Source: Candidatus Omnitrophota bacterium (GTDB lineage: Bacteria > Omnitrophota > Koll11 > Gygaellales > Profunditerraquicolaceae). Taken from it: a stretch of DNA of 18,496 bases. Made by a program: the position numbers and the translations under genes. The DNA lies in contig JAQULD010000017.1 in the NCBI GenBank assembly GCA_028719045.1, positions 1 to 18,496 of the forward strand, written 5' to 3'. The notes under the pieces were generated by a model. That model worked only from the letters and a program-made list of their open reading frames with translations, did not search any database and had not been told where the DNA came from. Shown one piece after another: positions 1 to 8,376 of the stretch (positions within the stretch are counted from its first letter, which is position 1; every line of letters begins with the position of its first letter).

Positions 1-156
1 GTATGCCACCCACAAAACAGTGCCTAAGGAAAACTGTAAAATGGTAAATACGCTTACGTCTTTTACGGATTTTGTTTTAATGATCTTTGCGACCTGAGGC
101 ACAAAACCAAACATGGTCAATACCGCGGCGCTGGATCCGATTATTTTCCAGAACAT
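1..156 (-). CDS. SemiSWEET/PQ-loop (MtN3-like) small sugar transporter, 3' end cut by window edge
   Basis: Translating the minus strand from an ATG at 154-156 gives 52 codons that stay open to base 1, so the 3' end lies outside the window. The visible part has a first hydrophobic helix (about residues 5-22) ending in FVPQ (18-21), then a short basic loop with KTKSVKDVS (27-35), then a second hydrophobic stretch ending LWVAY at the edge. FxPQ followed by KTKS.KD.S is the hallmark of SemiSWEET/MtN3 proteins. These are three-helix inner-membrane proteins of roughly 85-100 residues that dimerise to carry small sugars. The start is chosen because an AGG lies four bases upstream (it overlaps the rmlB stop) and the protein then begins like its family. 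An in-frame ATG at 190-192 would add 12 residues inside rmlB and is less likely. It sits five bases after rmlB. Substrate and role are not shown by sequence. Confidence 0.8.
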   Translation of the reverse strand, partial: MFWKIIGSSAAVLTMFGFVPQVAKIIKTKSVKDVSVFTILQFSLGTVLWVAY

Positions 157-161
157 TTTTC

Positions 162-1145
162 CTATCTGTAAAGAGGCGCGATTTTGCGCCATTTACTTAA
201 AAGCCAGTTTTTATGTCCGGTGCACCAGTCTATCGTGGCTTCTAAACCGTCTTTAAACCCGATCTTCGGCCGCCAGCCCGTGTCTTTTAAGACCTTTTCC
301 GAATCAAGGGAATATCTCATATCGTGGCCCGGCCTGTCCTTGACAAATTTGACGCAGGACTTGTCTTTCTTTAAAGATTCCAGGATCAGGCTCACAACCT
401 CAATGTTTTGCTTATTATGGCCGCTGCCCAGGTTATAAATCGAGTGGATTTTCCCTTTTTCCAATATCCGCATGATCGCTTCCACACAGTCATCGACATG
501 CATCCATTCCCGGACGTTCTTGCCGTCAGCGTAGACGGGGATCTTTTCGTTCCTGATGACCTTAAGCACGCATAACGGGATAAGTTTTTCAGGATACTGC
601 CATGGGCCGTAGTTATTGCAGGGCCGCACAATTATTGAAGGAAAATCATAAGTCCGTTCATAAGATTTAATGATTAAATCCGCCGCCGCTTTGCTCGCTG
701 AATACGGAGAACCGGGATTCAGCGGTGAGGTTTCCGTGTATCTGCCCTTTGTTATCTCTCCGTAAACTTCATCCGTGGAAATATGGATAAACCTGTTTAT
801 CCCGGACTCTTTCGCGGCGTCTAAAAGCGTCCTTGTGCCCATTATATTGGTTTCGATGAACCTGGAAGAATCCCTTATGCTCCTGTCGACATGGGATTCC
901 GCGGCGAAATTAAGCACCGCGACAGGGTTTTCTTTATTAAAAATATCTTTTAACTTACCTTCGGCGGTAATATCGCATTTATAGAACCCGAAATTGTCCT
1001 TTAATTCTTTTAGCCGTTCCAGGTCCGCCGAATAAGTGAGTTTATCCAAAACAACCGGCGTAAAACCGCGTTTTAACGCTGATTTAACAAAAGCGCTTCC
1101 GATAAAACCCGCCCCGCCGGTGACTAATATTTTACCTTTTTTCAT
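162..1145 (-). CDS. rmlB: dTDP-glucose 4,6-dehydratase (RmlB)
   Basis: This cytoplasmic short-chain dehydrogenase/reductase converts dTDP-glucose to dTDP-4-keto-6-deoxyglucose, the second step to dTDP-rhamnose. At 327 residues it is close to the usual family length. It shows the NAD-binding TGGAGFIG (residues 9-16), the AAESHVDRSI segment (81-90) typical of RmlB, the catalytic T124-D125-E126 triplet in STDEVYG, and the YxxxK pair Y148/K152 in YSASK. RPCNNYGPWQ (174-183) and REWMHVDDC (212-220) are the substrate-side motifs of RmlB rather than of UDP-galactose epimerases. The start overlaps the end of the RmlD-like gene by 14 bases, and a SemiSWEET gene follows five bases downstream. RmlA lies two genes upstream, which supports dTDP-glucose as substrate. 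The TDE triplet plus the RmlA neighbour make the assignment firm. Confidence 0.95.
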   Translation of the reverse strand: MKKGKILVTGGAGFIGSAFVKSALKRGFTPVVLDKLTYSADLERLKELKDNFGFYKCDITAEGKLKDIFNKENPVAVLNFAAESHVDRSIRDSSRFIETNIMGTRTLLDAAKESGINRFIHISTDEVYGEITKGRYTETSPLNPGSPYSASKAAADLIIKSYERTYDFPSIIVRPCNNYGPWQYPEKLIPLCVLKVIRNEKIPVYADGKNVREWMHVDDCVEAIMRILEKGKIHSIYNLGSGHNKQNIEVVSLILESLKKDKSCVKFVKDRPGHDMRYSLDSEKVLKDTGWRPKIGFKDGLEATIDWCTGHKNWLLSKWRKIAPLYR

Positions 1146-1959
1146 CTAAATATTGCCTCACGCATTCATCTAAAACCGCATGGATATCCCGCATCTTAAA
1201 GCCGGTTTTTTCCAATTTTTTTGTGGAAAGAAGCAGGTTGGTCCTTGTTAAACCCAGCCTTTTAAAGCCGACGCGTTTATATTTAAAATCCGGGACATAT
1301 TTTTTGTAGGTTTCCATAAGTTCAGGGTATTTTAAAACTCCCTTGTTTACGATATTATAGATCCCCGTGGCTTGGATCCTCAATAAGTGCTTTAAAGCCA
1401 GGGCAAAATCCGGGAGATAAGTGATCGAATTAGGCAGGTCTATCACCTTTCCGGAAGCCAGGAGTTTAGTCAAGATATTCCTCGGGTGAGGCCTGTTATC
1501 CAAAGGGATGCGGATCCGCGGGATTAAAATCCGGTATTTTGAAGCAAGGATCCTTAAAGGCAACTCCGCGTAAATTTTCGTGCGGCTGTAGAAAAGGCCT
1601 AAAAAATCCGGGGTTTTTTCTTCATTAAGCGGTTTATCCGCGGCGTAATTGAAATTAAAAATGCACCCGCTGCTTACATGCACCAGCCTTATATTTTGCC
1701 GTAATGCGGCTTCCGCCAGAATTAGCGGGACAAAAGCGTTTGATAAAAGGCTTCTGTCTTTATCGCGCTCACAGTCATCCACATTTATTCCGGTATTGCC
1801 TATGCAATTTATGATTATTCGCGGGTGGTGTTTCAAGATCTCTTTTTCAGCCTGGCTGTGGGAAGATATTTCTTTATCGCAGATCGCGCAATCGAATTCT
1901 TCCCGGAGCCTTTTTCCTATGAATCCCGCGCCAAGGACAAGTATCCTGTCGTTCTTCAT
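1132..1959 (-). CDS. RmlD-superfamily dTDP-4-keto-rhamnose reductase, resembling bifunctional NRS/ER (3,5-epimerase/4-reductase)
   Basis: The 275-residue protein is an NAD(P)-binding extended SDR with LGAGFIG (9-15), NCIGNTG (51-57) and the catalytic pair Y124/K128 in FYSRTK. It lies between rmlA and rmlB, so it should act on dTDP-4-keto-6-deoxyglucose to give dTDP-L-rhamnose. Ordinary RmlD needs a separate epimerase, RmlC, and none is in the window. The sequence instead recalls the plant NRS/ER (UER1) family, which does epimerisation and reduction in one active site. Shared blocks are GCIF (98-101), EEKTPDFLGLFYSRTK (113-128), PRNILTK (159-165), KVIDLPNSIT (171-180), TGIYN (198-202) and ELMETYKKYVPDF (213-225). 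C99 and K165 align with the Cys and Lys that I recall as the epimerase residues of Arabidopsis UER1. The bifunctional role is an inference from these motifs. A plain RmlD with RmlC encoded elsewhere remains possible. Confidence 0.8.
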   Translation of the reverse strand: MKNDRILVLGAGFIGKRLREEFDCAICDKEISSHSQAEKEILKHHPRIIINCIGNTGINVDDCERDKDRSLLSNAFVPLILAEAALRQNIRLVHVSSGCIFNFNYAADKPLNEEKTPDFLGLFYSRTKIYAELPLRILASKYRILIPRIRIPLDNRPHPRNILTKLLASGKVIDLPNSITYLPDFALALKHLLRIQATGIYNIVNKGVLKYPELMETYKKYVPDFKYKRVGFKRLGLTRTNLLLSTKKLEKTGFKMRDIHAVLDECVRQYLDEKR

Positions 1960-1960
1960 T

Positions 1961-2824
1961 TTATTCCTTTAAAATCTTGTTTAAATATTCACCATAGGCG
2001 GTGGGGATCTGCGCCGCGGCTTTTTTTAACTGCGCAAAGGTCATAAAACCTGACCTGTAAGCGATCTCTTCTATACAGCCTACCTTCAGGCCCTGCCTGT
2101 CTTCTATGGTTTTCATGAACAAAGCCGCCTCGATAAGCGATTCATAGGTCCCCATATCCAGCCAACAGTAGCCTCTTCCCAGCAATTCTATCCTTAACTT
2201 GCGCTTCTTCAGGTAGGTGTTGTTGATATCGGTAATTTCCAGTTCTTTCCTTTTGGAAGGTTTTAAGGACTTGGCTATTTCAACCACTTTGTTATCGTAA
2301 AAATACAGCCCGGTGACCGCGTAATTGGACTTAGGGACAGCGGGTTTTTCCGTGATTGAAAGAGGCGCGCATTTCTTGTCGAATTCAATTACCCCGTATC
2401 GCCCGGGGTCCTTTACATAATAGCCGAATATCGTAGCCTGGTTTTTCCCGGCAGCAGCCTTTTTTAACAAAGAAGATAAATTGTTCCCGTAAAAAATGTT
2501 GTCGCCAAGGATCAGGCATACGCTGTCGTTGCCGATAAAATCTTCTGCTATAATGAAAGCTTGTGCTATTCCTTCAGGTTCATTTTGCGCGGCGTAAGAA
2601 ATGCTGATGCCTAAGTTTCTTCCGTCTCCGAATAACTCTTTGAATTTCGGCTGGTATTCCGGGGAAGAAATGAGCAGGATATCCTTTATTCCGGCGAGCA
2701 ATAATACCGACAATGGGTAATAAATCATCGGTTTGTCGTAAACAGGCAAAAGCTGTTTGCAGGCGGCTTTGGTCAAAGGGTAAAGCCTGGTAGCCCTGCC
2801 TCCCGCTAAAATTATCCCTTTCAT
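1961..2824 (-). CDS. rmlA: Glucose-1-phosphate thymidylyltransferase (RmlA)
   Basis: This enzyme joins glucose-1-phosphate and dTTP to make dTDP-glucose and pyrophosphate, the entry step of dTDP-rhamnose synthesis. The 287-residue length is typical of RmlA, unlike the longer bacterial GalU. The nucleotide-binding loop reads [13 protein letters not shown] (residues 6-18), a variant of the classic GGSGTRLYPLT. It is followed by [15 protein letters not shown] (25-39), PEGIAQAF (83-90) and the metal-binding LGDNIFYG (106-113), all RmlA-type signatures. It is separated by one base from the RmlD-like gene downstream, and RmlB follows, so the three form a compact rhamnose-precursor unit. The repeat-protein gene ends 13 bases upstream. 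The substitutions in the loop keep the key Arg (R13), so activity is expected. Confidence 0.95.
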   Translation of the reverse strand: MKGIILAGGRATRLYPLTKAACKQLLPVYDKPMIYYPLSVLLLAGIKDILLISSPEYQPKFKELFGDGRNLGISISYAAQNEPEGIAQAFIIAEDFIGNDSVCLILGDNIFYGNNLSSLLKKAAAGKNQATIFGYYVKDPGRYGVIEFDKKCAPLSITEKPAVPKSNYAVTGLYFYDNKVVEIAKSLKPSKRKELEITDINNTYLKKRKLRIELLGRGYCWLDMGTYESLIEAALFMKTIEDRQGLKVGCIEEIAYRSGFMTFAQLKKAAAQIPTAYGEYLNKILKE

Positions 2825-2837
2825 GTATGATCCTTGT

Positions 2838-3845
2838 TTAAAATGGTATTTTTACGCCTGCTTCGACAGCTGCCGCTTTTTGGATCCTCTTAAAACACAA
2901 GAAACTTTCGGCGTCAAGCGTGTCCAAAAACCTGTGGTTGAAAGCGATATTAAGGCCAACCGGCTCGTTTTCCCTGTTGGTAAGGGAAAAATTCAACGCG
3001 TCCCTATTGCTTAAAGCGAGATCCAGGCCGAATTTTATCCCGCGGACCTTTCCTTTTCCGTACTCCATATCATAGACCGCGCCAAGGTTCCTGTTTAATT
3101 TCCAGGCACCGTAAAAGCAAATCGTTTTCAGGCGTTTTGAACAGCTGTTCCTCGCTCCTATGCCGATCCGAAATTTAATTTTACCTTTCGCAGGATAAAG
3201 GTTCGGAGTTTCATATTGCGCGCGGAATTCGAAGTATGATTTAGGGCTGTTTTCCAATATATATGTGAGCCTGTTGCGGGCGTTTATCTGCCAGAATCCT
3301 TCAAAAGTGAGCGTACAGGCGGATTTATTTTTGGTTTTAAGCGAGGACTTTTCATAAAGATAAGTTATCTGCTGGTTTTTGCCGATCTGCCAGTTGCCCA
3401 GGAAGGTCAGTGAGTCAGGAAAAATGTTTTTTTTGACCTGAAAACAGATCCGGTTATATTCATCGGCCTGCCAAAGGCCGGAGAGTTTCAACAGCCCGAT
3501 GCTGCCGGTTTGGCCCTTATTGCGGCTTATAATTTCGAAGGCCAGCTCATCCCCGCTTACGGAAATGATCTCTCCCTTAAATATAAGCCGGTCCTTACCG
3601 TACTGATCTTTAGTCTCATCAAGGACCAGCTCTAAATCATGGTTTTTGTTTAAATTCCATTTTCCCTTGAAGATAATCCTTGAGGGGAGGCCTGATTGCC
3701 TGCGCCAGGCTTGGGGCTCATTGAGGTAGTAATTCAGCCGGTTCTCTTTGTCTACGGAAAATCGGCCCTTTAAAGCTGCGTGCCCTGCGGTATCTCTAAT
3801 ACGAAGCCGGTTGTTTTCATCGACCTCATATCGATATTTAGCCAT
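2838..3845 (-). CDS. Unrecognised protein made of about seven beta-type F-x-G-x-W repeats
   Basis: I do not recognise this 335-residue protein. About seven degenerate units follow the pattern hydrophobic-x-F-x-G-x-W, then five or six polar residues, then L-x-Y/F-x-hydrophobic. Units start near residues 24, 57, 87, 118, 146, 178 and 241. Clear examples are [12 protein letters not shown] (57-68), [12 protein letters not shown] (146-157), [13 protein letters not shown] (179-191) and [12 protein letters not shown] (242-253). The alternating polar/hydrophobic pattern suggests repeated beta-hairpins. The last 115 residues also read as amphipathic strands, ending VEAGVKIPF with a terminal Phe, as in outer-membrane beta-barrels. 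However, no signal peptide or transmembrane helix is visible at the N-terminus, so export is not supported. No catalytic motif stands out. It overlaps the UDP-xylose synthase gene by eight bases and ends 13 bases before rmlA, so it is translated within the sugar operon. Function is unknown; a scaffold or sugar-binding role would be a guess. Confidence 0.8.
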   Translation of the reverse strand: MAKYRYEVDENNRLRIRDTAGHAALKGRFSVDKENRLNYYLNEPQAWRRQSGLPSRIIFKGKWNLNKNHDLELVLDETKDQYGKDRLIFKGEIISVSGDELAFEIISRNKGQTGSIGLLKLSGLWQADEYNRICFQVKKNIFPDSLTFLGNWQIGKNQQITYLYEKSSLKTKNKSACTLTFEGFWQINARNRLTYILENSPKSYFEFRAQYETPNLYPAKGKIKFRIGIGARNSCSKRLKTICFYGAWKLNRNLGAVYDMEYGKGKVRGIKFGLDLALSNRDALNFSLTNRENEPVGLNIAFNHRFLDTLDAESFLCFKRIQKAAAVEAGVKIPF

Positions 3846-4779
3846 TAGTTGCCTCTAATTTTTCCTTGAAATAAACGATGGTTCTTTTTAAACCTTCTTC
3901 CAGGGAAATCTTTGGCTTCCATTTTAGCAGTTTTTTAGCTTTGGCAAGGTTTGGACGGCGCTGTTTAGGGTCATCCTCGGGCAGCGGCATATATTTGATC
4001 TTTGATTTTGAAGCGGTTAAAGCGAGCACCTTTTTGGCAAGCTCCTTGACCGTGAATTCAAAAGGAGTGCCCAGATTAACCGGCCCGGGATAGTTTACTT
4101 CCATGAAACGGATGATCCCTTCTACCAGGTCGTCGACATAGCAGAACGAACGAGTTTGTGAACCGGTCCCGTATATTGTCAGATTTTCACCGGTTAAAGC
4201 CTGGTAGATAAGATTGGAGACTACCCTTCCGTCTTCAATGCGCATATTCGGCCCGTAGGTATTAAATATCCTTATTACTCTTATATTAAGGCCGTGCTGC
4301 CTTTTATAAGCGAAAGTAAGCGCTTCAGCGGCGCGCTTTGCCTCGTCATAGCAGGAGCGCGGTCCGATCGGATTCACATTTCCCCAGTATTCTTCCGGCT
4401 GAGGGGAAATATCCGGGTCGCCGTAAACTTCGGAAGTCGAAGCGAGAAAAAATTTGGCGTTTTTCGCTTTGGCTATCCCCAGGCAGTTATGAGTGCCGAG
4501 AGTGCCTACTTTTAAAGTTTTTATCGGATACTTAAGATAATCTTTGGGTGAGGCTGGAGAAGCAAAATGCATGACCCAGTCTAATTTGCCGTTTATGGTC
4601 AAAGGCAGGGATATATCGTGGGTAATAAGCTTGAAATCCGGGTTCTTTAACAGGTCACGGATGTTCTCTTCGGAACCGGTGATAAAATTGTCAACGCATA
4701 TTATTTTATTTTTTTCTAAAAGCCTTCTGCACAAATGCGACCCGATGAAGCCCGCTCCTCCCGTAATCAATATTCTCAT
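3838..4779 (-). CDS. uxs: UDP-glucuronate decarboxylase (UDP-xylose synthase)
   Basis: This extended SDR oxidises UDP-glucuronate at C4, decarboxylates it and reduces the product to UDP-xylose, with NAD+ bound tightly. The 313-residue length fits the soluble bacterial and plant forms. Motifs seen are TGGAGFIG (6-13), HFASPASP (71-78), the catalytic T115-S116-E117 in STSEVYGDP, Y144/K148 in CYDEAKR, RIFNTYGPNM (170-179) and GSQTRSFCYVDDLV (206-219). The FASPASP, SEVYGDP and CYDEAKR combination separates UXS from dTDP-glucose dehydratases and from UDP-glucose epimerases, and ArnA-type decarboxylases are much longer fusions. The gene starts one base after the UDP-glucose dehydrogenase stop, which makes its substrate, so the pair forms a two-step route from UDP-glucose to UDP-xylose. 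Its 3' end overlaps the repeat-protein gene. Confidence 0.93.
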   Translation of the reverse strand: MRILITGGAGFIGSHLCRRLLEKNKIICVDNFITGSEENIRDLLKNPDFKLITHDISLPLTINGKLDWVMHFASPASPKDYLKYPIKTLKVGTLGTHNCLGIAKAKNAKFFLASTSEVYGDPDISPQPEEYWGNVNPIGPRSCYDEAKRAAEALTFAYKRQHGLNIRVIRIFNTYGPNMRIEDGRVVSNLIYQALTGENLTIYGTGSQTRSFCYVDDLVEGIIRFMEVNYPGPVNLGTPFEFTVKELAKKVLALTASKSKIKYMPLPEDDPKQRRPNLAKAKKLLKWKPKISLEEGLKRTIVYFKEKLEATNG

Positions 4780-4780
4780 C

Positions 4781-6076
4781 TTAGCTTCTCCCGAAACATT
4801 TGTATACGAACCCCAGGCGTTTCAACTCTTGCGGCTCGAACATGTTTCTTCCGTCCACGATGACGGGTTTGGCCATCAGTTTTTTTAATTTAAGGAAATC
4901 CAGGCTTTTAAACTCTTCCCACTCCGTCATGAACAGGAGGCAATCGCTTCCCTTTGCTGCTTCATAGGCGTCTTTGCAGAATTTTACGCCTTTCGCGTGA
5001 AGTTTTGCCTTCTGCATGGCTTGCGGGTCATAAGCCTTTATATTTGCCCCGGCGCGCTTAAGCATCGCCAAAACGTCAATAGCTACCGAACAGCGGATAT
5101 CATCCGTATCGGGTTTAAAACTTAAACCAAGCATCGTGATAGTTTTATCTTTTATAATCCAGAGCGCGTCTTCCACTTTCTTGACCACGTTTTTCTTCTG
5201 TTCCTCGTTTATTTTACGCACGATCTTGAGCAGTTCGAAATCATACCCTTTATGGCCGGCCAGGTGTATGAAGGCGTCCAGGTCTTTGGGAAAACAAGAG
5301 CCTCCGAAGCCGGCGCCGGCGTTTAAAAAAGCCTTGCCGATGCGTTTATCAAGGCCCATGCCTTCAGCAACTTTGTTTACGTCAGCTCCTACTTTTTCGC
5401 AAAGGTTGGAAACCGCGTTTATAAAGGAAATCTTGGTCGCCAGAAAAGAATTTGAAGCGTGTTTTATTATTTCCGCTGTCTCTATATTGGTTACGACTAT
5501 AGGGGCGTTTATCTGTTTAAATAACCTGCGCATTATGGCTTCAGCGCGTTTGCTTTCCACCCCCAAAACTATCCTGTCGGGATGAAGCGAGTCATGCAGG
5601 GCCTGGCCTTCGCGCAAAAATTCCGGATTGGACACTATATCAAAATCTATTGCCCCTTTTTTATTCATCTCTACCGTCTGCTTTACTTTTTCTCCGGTTT
5701 CAGCGGGCACTGTGCTTTTTTCCACGATTATTTTATATTCTTTCATGCTTTTTCCTATAAGGGAAGCCACTTTCTCTACAGCGGAGAGGTCAGCGCTGCC
5801 GTCGTCCCTTGGAGGCGTGCCTACGCAGATAAAGATTACCTGTGATTTTCCGGCGGCTTCCTTGATACTGTTGGAAAAAATTATCCTTTTGAGTTTTTTG
5901 TTCTTTAAAATCACTTCGTTTAAGCCCGGCTCGAATATCGGGATTATCCCTTTTTTCAGGTTCTCTATCTTCTTTTTATCGTTGTCCACGCAAATTACCT
6001 GATTCCCCAATTCAGAAAGGCAAACCGCGGTAACCAGACCCACATAACCGGCGCCAATGACTGCGACTTTTTCCAT
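4781..6076 (-). CDS. ugd: UDP-glucose 6-dehydrogenase
   Basis: This cytoplasmic enzyme oxidises UDP-glucose twice with NAD+ to give UDP-glucuronate. The 431-residue protein has the N-terminal Rossmann loop GAGYVG (8-13), FICVGTPP (82-89), VEKSTVPAETG (118-128) and NPEFLREG (150-157). The central-domain residues K205 and N209 lie in EIIKHASNSFLATK, and the catalytic Cys261 lies in GFGGSCFPKD. A C-terminal UDP-binding domain follows, with LGLSFKPDTDD and the ending YDPQA/VVDGRN-type segments. The Cys within GGSCFPKD and the overall length argue for UDP-glucose rather than the related GDP-mannose or UDP-ManNAc dehydrogenases, and the UDP-xylose synthase one base downstream supports this. A purine-rich AAAGGA a short distance before the ATG, in the 24-base gap after manC, is a plausible ribosome binding site. 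Confidence 0.95.
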   Translation of the reverse strand: MEKVAVIGAGYVGLVTAVCLSELGNQVICVDNDKKKIENLKKGIIPIFEPGLNEVILKNKKLKRIIFSNSIKEAAGKSQVIFICVGTPPRDDGSADLSAVEKVASLIGKSMKEYKIIVEKSTVPAETGEKVKQTVEMNKKGAIDFDIVSNPEFLREGQALHDSLHPDRIVLGVESKRAEAIMRRLFKQINAPIVVTNIETAEIIKHASNSFLATKISFINAVSNLCEKVGADVNKVAEGMGLDKRIGKAFLNAGAGFGGSCFPKDLDAFIHLAGHKGYDFELLKIVRKINEEQKKNVVKKVEDALWIIKDKTITMLGLSFKPDTDDIRCSVAIDVLAMLKRAGANIKAYDPQAMQKAKLHAKGVKFCKDAYEAAKGSDCLLFMTEWEEFKSLDFLKLKKLMAKPVIVDGRNMFEPQELKRLGFVYKCFGRS

Positions 6077-6100
6077 TATTATTTTCCTTTCTAAGGATAG

Positions 6101-7162
6101 TTACAATTCCGGCCTTTTTTTATTTTTTAAAAGTTCGACGATTCTTTTTATTTCTTCCGAACGGCCTTTTTTGGCAACGAGCAGTGCGTCTTTGGTCCCT
6201 ACGATAATGATATCATCCAGCCCGATTGTGGCGACCAAACGCCCCCCCGATAAAACAGTGGTATTCCTGCTTCCTATATCGAATGCGCCGTTTGAAAAAT
6301 GGTTTCCCTGACCGTCTTTGGCGAGAAAATCATCATAGGCCTGCCAACCGCCCAGGTCTGACCAGCCTAAATCTTGGGCAGCAAGCATAAATAGTTTTTT
6401 CGTTTTTTCCAGGATAGCGTAATCAAAAGAGATGAAGCCGATTTGTTTCCAGGCTTTTTTCAAGCCGGTGCTTTTTTTTATCTTTGAAACCTGCTTAAAG
6501 AGTTCCGGCTGGCACTTTTCTGTTTCTTTAAGGAACGAAGCGGCTTTGCCGGCGAACATTCCGCTGTTCCAGAAATACCGGCGGTCTTTATACAGCCTAA
6601 GGGCGGTTTTTAAGTGTGGTTTTTCAACGAACTTATCAACCAGGTAAGCGTTTTTCGCTTTGCCTTTCACGCCTTGCGTTTTTATTTTTATATATCCGTA
6701 TCCGGTGGCGGGACGGCTGGGCTTGATCCCGAATACTATGAGATTGTTTTCGCAGGCGCCTAAGGCCATAACTAAGAGTTTCAGGAATACCTTGTTATTC
6801 CGGATCAAATGGTCACAGGGCAGCACGCAAATTTTCGCCTCAGGGTCTTTATTATGGATAAGATGCGCGGAAACCGCGATCGACGGAGCGGTATTCTTTG
6901 ATTCCGGCTCGCAGATCACGTTATCCCGGGGTATGCCGAAAGGCGCTATGTATTTAAATGTCTGTTTACGGTAGGATTCAAGCGTGGAAATAAAAATATG
7001 TTCCGGTTTAAACAGCGGCTTGACACGGTTTAAGGTATGTTCAAAAAGGGTTTTATTATCGATCAACGGCAGGAACTGTTTCGGAGTCAATAGCCTGCTT
7101 TGCGGCCAGAAACGAGTTCCTTTTCCCCCGGATAAAAGAACTGCATAATTATGTTCTGTCAT
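6101..7162 (-). CDS. manC: Mannose-1-phosphate guanylyltransferase (GDP-mannose pyrophosphorylase), single-domain
   Basis: The product makes GDP-mannose from mannose-1-phosphate and GTP. The nucleotidyltransferase signature is LSGGKGTRFWPQSR (10-23), followed by PKQF (27-30). The metal-binding Asp117 lies in VLPCDH, RPATGYGYIK (150-159) is the sugar-binding loop, and FVEKP (178-182) and FWNSGMF (197-203) complete the ManC pattern. At 353 residues it has only the transferase domain and a short C-terminal extension. It lacks the cupin phosphomannose isomerase domain of the roughly 470-residue bifunctional ManC/AlgA forms, so mannose-6-phosphate must come from another enzyme. The phosphohexomutase at 10724-12109 could supply mannose-1-phosphate. 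The gene begins 15 bases after tyrS and ends 24 bases before ugd. No GDP-mannose 4,6-dehydratase follows, so the product may be used directly for mannosylation or modified elsewhere. Confidence 0.93.
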   Translation of the reverse strand: MTEHNYAVLLSGGKGTRFWPQSRLLTPKQFLPLIDNKTLFEHTLNRVKPLFKPEHIFISTLESYRKQTFKYIAPFGIPRDNVICEPESKNTAPSIAVSAHLIHNKDPEAKICVLPCDHLIRNNKVFLKLLVMALGACENNLIVFGIKPSRPATGYGYIKIKTQGVKGKAKNAYLVDKFVEKPHLKTALRLYKDRRYFWNSGMFAGKAASFLKETEKCQPELFKQVSKIKKSTGLKKAWKQIGFISFDYAILEKTKKLFMLAAQDLGWSDLGGWQAYDDFLAKDGQGNHFSNGAFDIGSRNTTVLSGGRLVATIGLDDIIIVGTKDALLVAKKGRSEEIKRIVELLKNKKRPEL

Positions 7163-7177
7163 TTTTCCATAAGCCGT

Positions 7178-8353
7178 CTATTGGACCTTGTAATTTACCT
7201 TAAGAAAACGCCGGCTGCCCACCTTGATGATCCCGGAGCGGTCGACAATAAAGCCTTCGTCGGTAATCTTACCGCCCTCAAACTCCACGGCATTTTGTTT
7301 TAGCAATCTCCGGGTCTCATTTTTACTTTTGGCAATACCGTTTTCAGTGATAATATCCACTAAAAGCGCCGGTTTAGCGAGGGTTACGCACGGCATATCT
7401 GCGGGAAGCTGTTTTGAAGAAAACACGCGTTCGAATTCACCCTGAGCTTCTTTCGCTTCGTTCTCGGAATGATATTGGCTGATGATGGCCCTTGCCAGCT
7501 GCATCTTCGCCTCTTTTGGATGCATTTTCTTTATTTCAGCAAGGTCTTTATCTGTCAGCAGTTCATAATATTTAAGCATCAACTCATCGGAGATAGACAT
7601 TATTTTTCCGAATACTTCGCAAGGACGTTCGTTTATCCCGATGTAATTACCGTATGACTTGCTCATTTTCTGCACGCCGTCAGTACCTTCCAGTAAAGGC
7701 ATGGTGATGACTACCTGAGGCTCAAGCCCTGAATCCTTCTGTATGTCCCTTCCGAAAAGGAGATTAAATATCTGGTCAGTGCCCCCTATTTCAATATCGC
7801 TTTTAAGGACCACGGAATCATGGCCTTGCAGGATCGGATACATAAACTCAAGCATTGAAACATCCTGTTTAAGTTCCAGCCTTTTTTTAAAATCCTGGCG
7901 GGCAAGCATCTGGCTGACTGTCGCGTGCATAGTCAATTGTAAAAGTTCGGTTATAGACATTTTGTCGAACCACGAGCTGTTAAAAACCACTTTTGCCTTA
8001 TCCATATCCAGGATCTTGCTTACCTGTTTTTTGTAAGTAGCGGCGTTTTCCTGGACTTGTTCCGGGCTAAGAGTTTTCCTGATCCCGGACCTGCCGGTAG
8101 GGTCTCCGATACGCGCGGTAAAATCGCCGATCAGAAAATATACCGTATGCCCCAGGTCCTGGAACTGACGGAGCTTGCGCAACAGCACGGTATGCCCTAA
8201 ATGTATATCCGGGGCAGTAGGGTCAAAACCGGCTTTTATATTAAGCGGACGGTTCTCCCTTGCCGCGGTTTCAAGCTTTTTTACCAGCTCTTCCTCGGAG
8301 ACTATGTCTACAGCCCCGCGTTTTATGATCTCCAGCTCGTGCTTAATGTCCAT
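7178..8353 (-). CDS. tyrS: Tyrosyl-tRNA synthetase
   Basis: This class I synthetase charges tRNA-Tyr. Starting at the ATG at 8351-8353 gives 391 residues. The HIGH motif appears as HLGH (51-54) in [14 protein letters not shown], and the second signature is a full KMSKS (229-233). [24 protein letters not shown] and [13 protein letters not shown] are typical of the TyrZ-like bacterial subgroup. The last 65 or so residues form an S4 RNA-binding domain. The reading frame stays open upstream to a TTG at 8414-8416, but those 21 extra residues fall inside a strong hairpin, have no family resemblance and no ribosome binding site, so I prefer the ATG. Even the ATG lacks a good Shine-Dalgarno sequence, so translation may depend on rpsA upstream or on the hairpin. 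Its place between rpsA and sugar genes does not imply a sugar function. Confidence 0.95.
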   Translation of the reverse strand: MDIKHELEIIKRGAVDIVSEEELVKKLETAARENRPLNIKAGFDPTAPDIHLGHTVLLRKLRQFQDLGHTVYFLIGDFTARIGDPTGRSGIRKTLSPEQVQENAATYKKQVSKILDMDKAKVVFNSSWFDKMSITELLQLTMHATVSQMLARQDFKKRLELKQDVSMLEFMYPILQGHDSVVLKSDIEIGGTDQIFNLLFGRDIQKDSGLEPQVVITMPLLEGTDGVQKMSKSYGNYIGINERPCEVFGKIMSISDELMLKYYELLTDKDLAEIKKMHPKEAKMQLARAIISQYHSENEAKEAQGEFERVFSSKQLPADMPCVTLAKPALLVDIITENGIAKSKNETRRLLKQNAVEFEGGKITDEGFIVDRSGIIKVGSRRFLKVNYKVQ

Positions 8354-8376
8354 ACCAGGCGCGTTTGAAGCTTTTA

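Noticed and set aside
157..192. Upstream ATG (190-192) for the SemiSWEET gene
   Set aside because: It would overlap rmlB by 31 bases, has only a weak ribosome binding site and adds residues without family resemblance; the ATG at 154-156 fits better.
6101..7162. Bifunctional ManC/AlgA with phosphomannose isomerase domain
   Set aside because: The protein is only 353 residues and ends after the transferase domain, leaving no room for the cupin domain.
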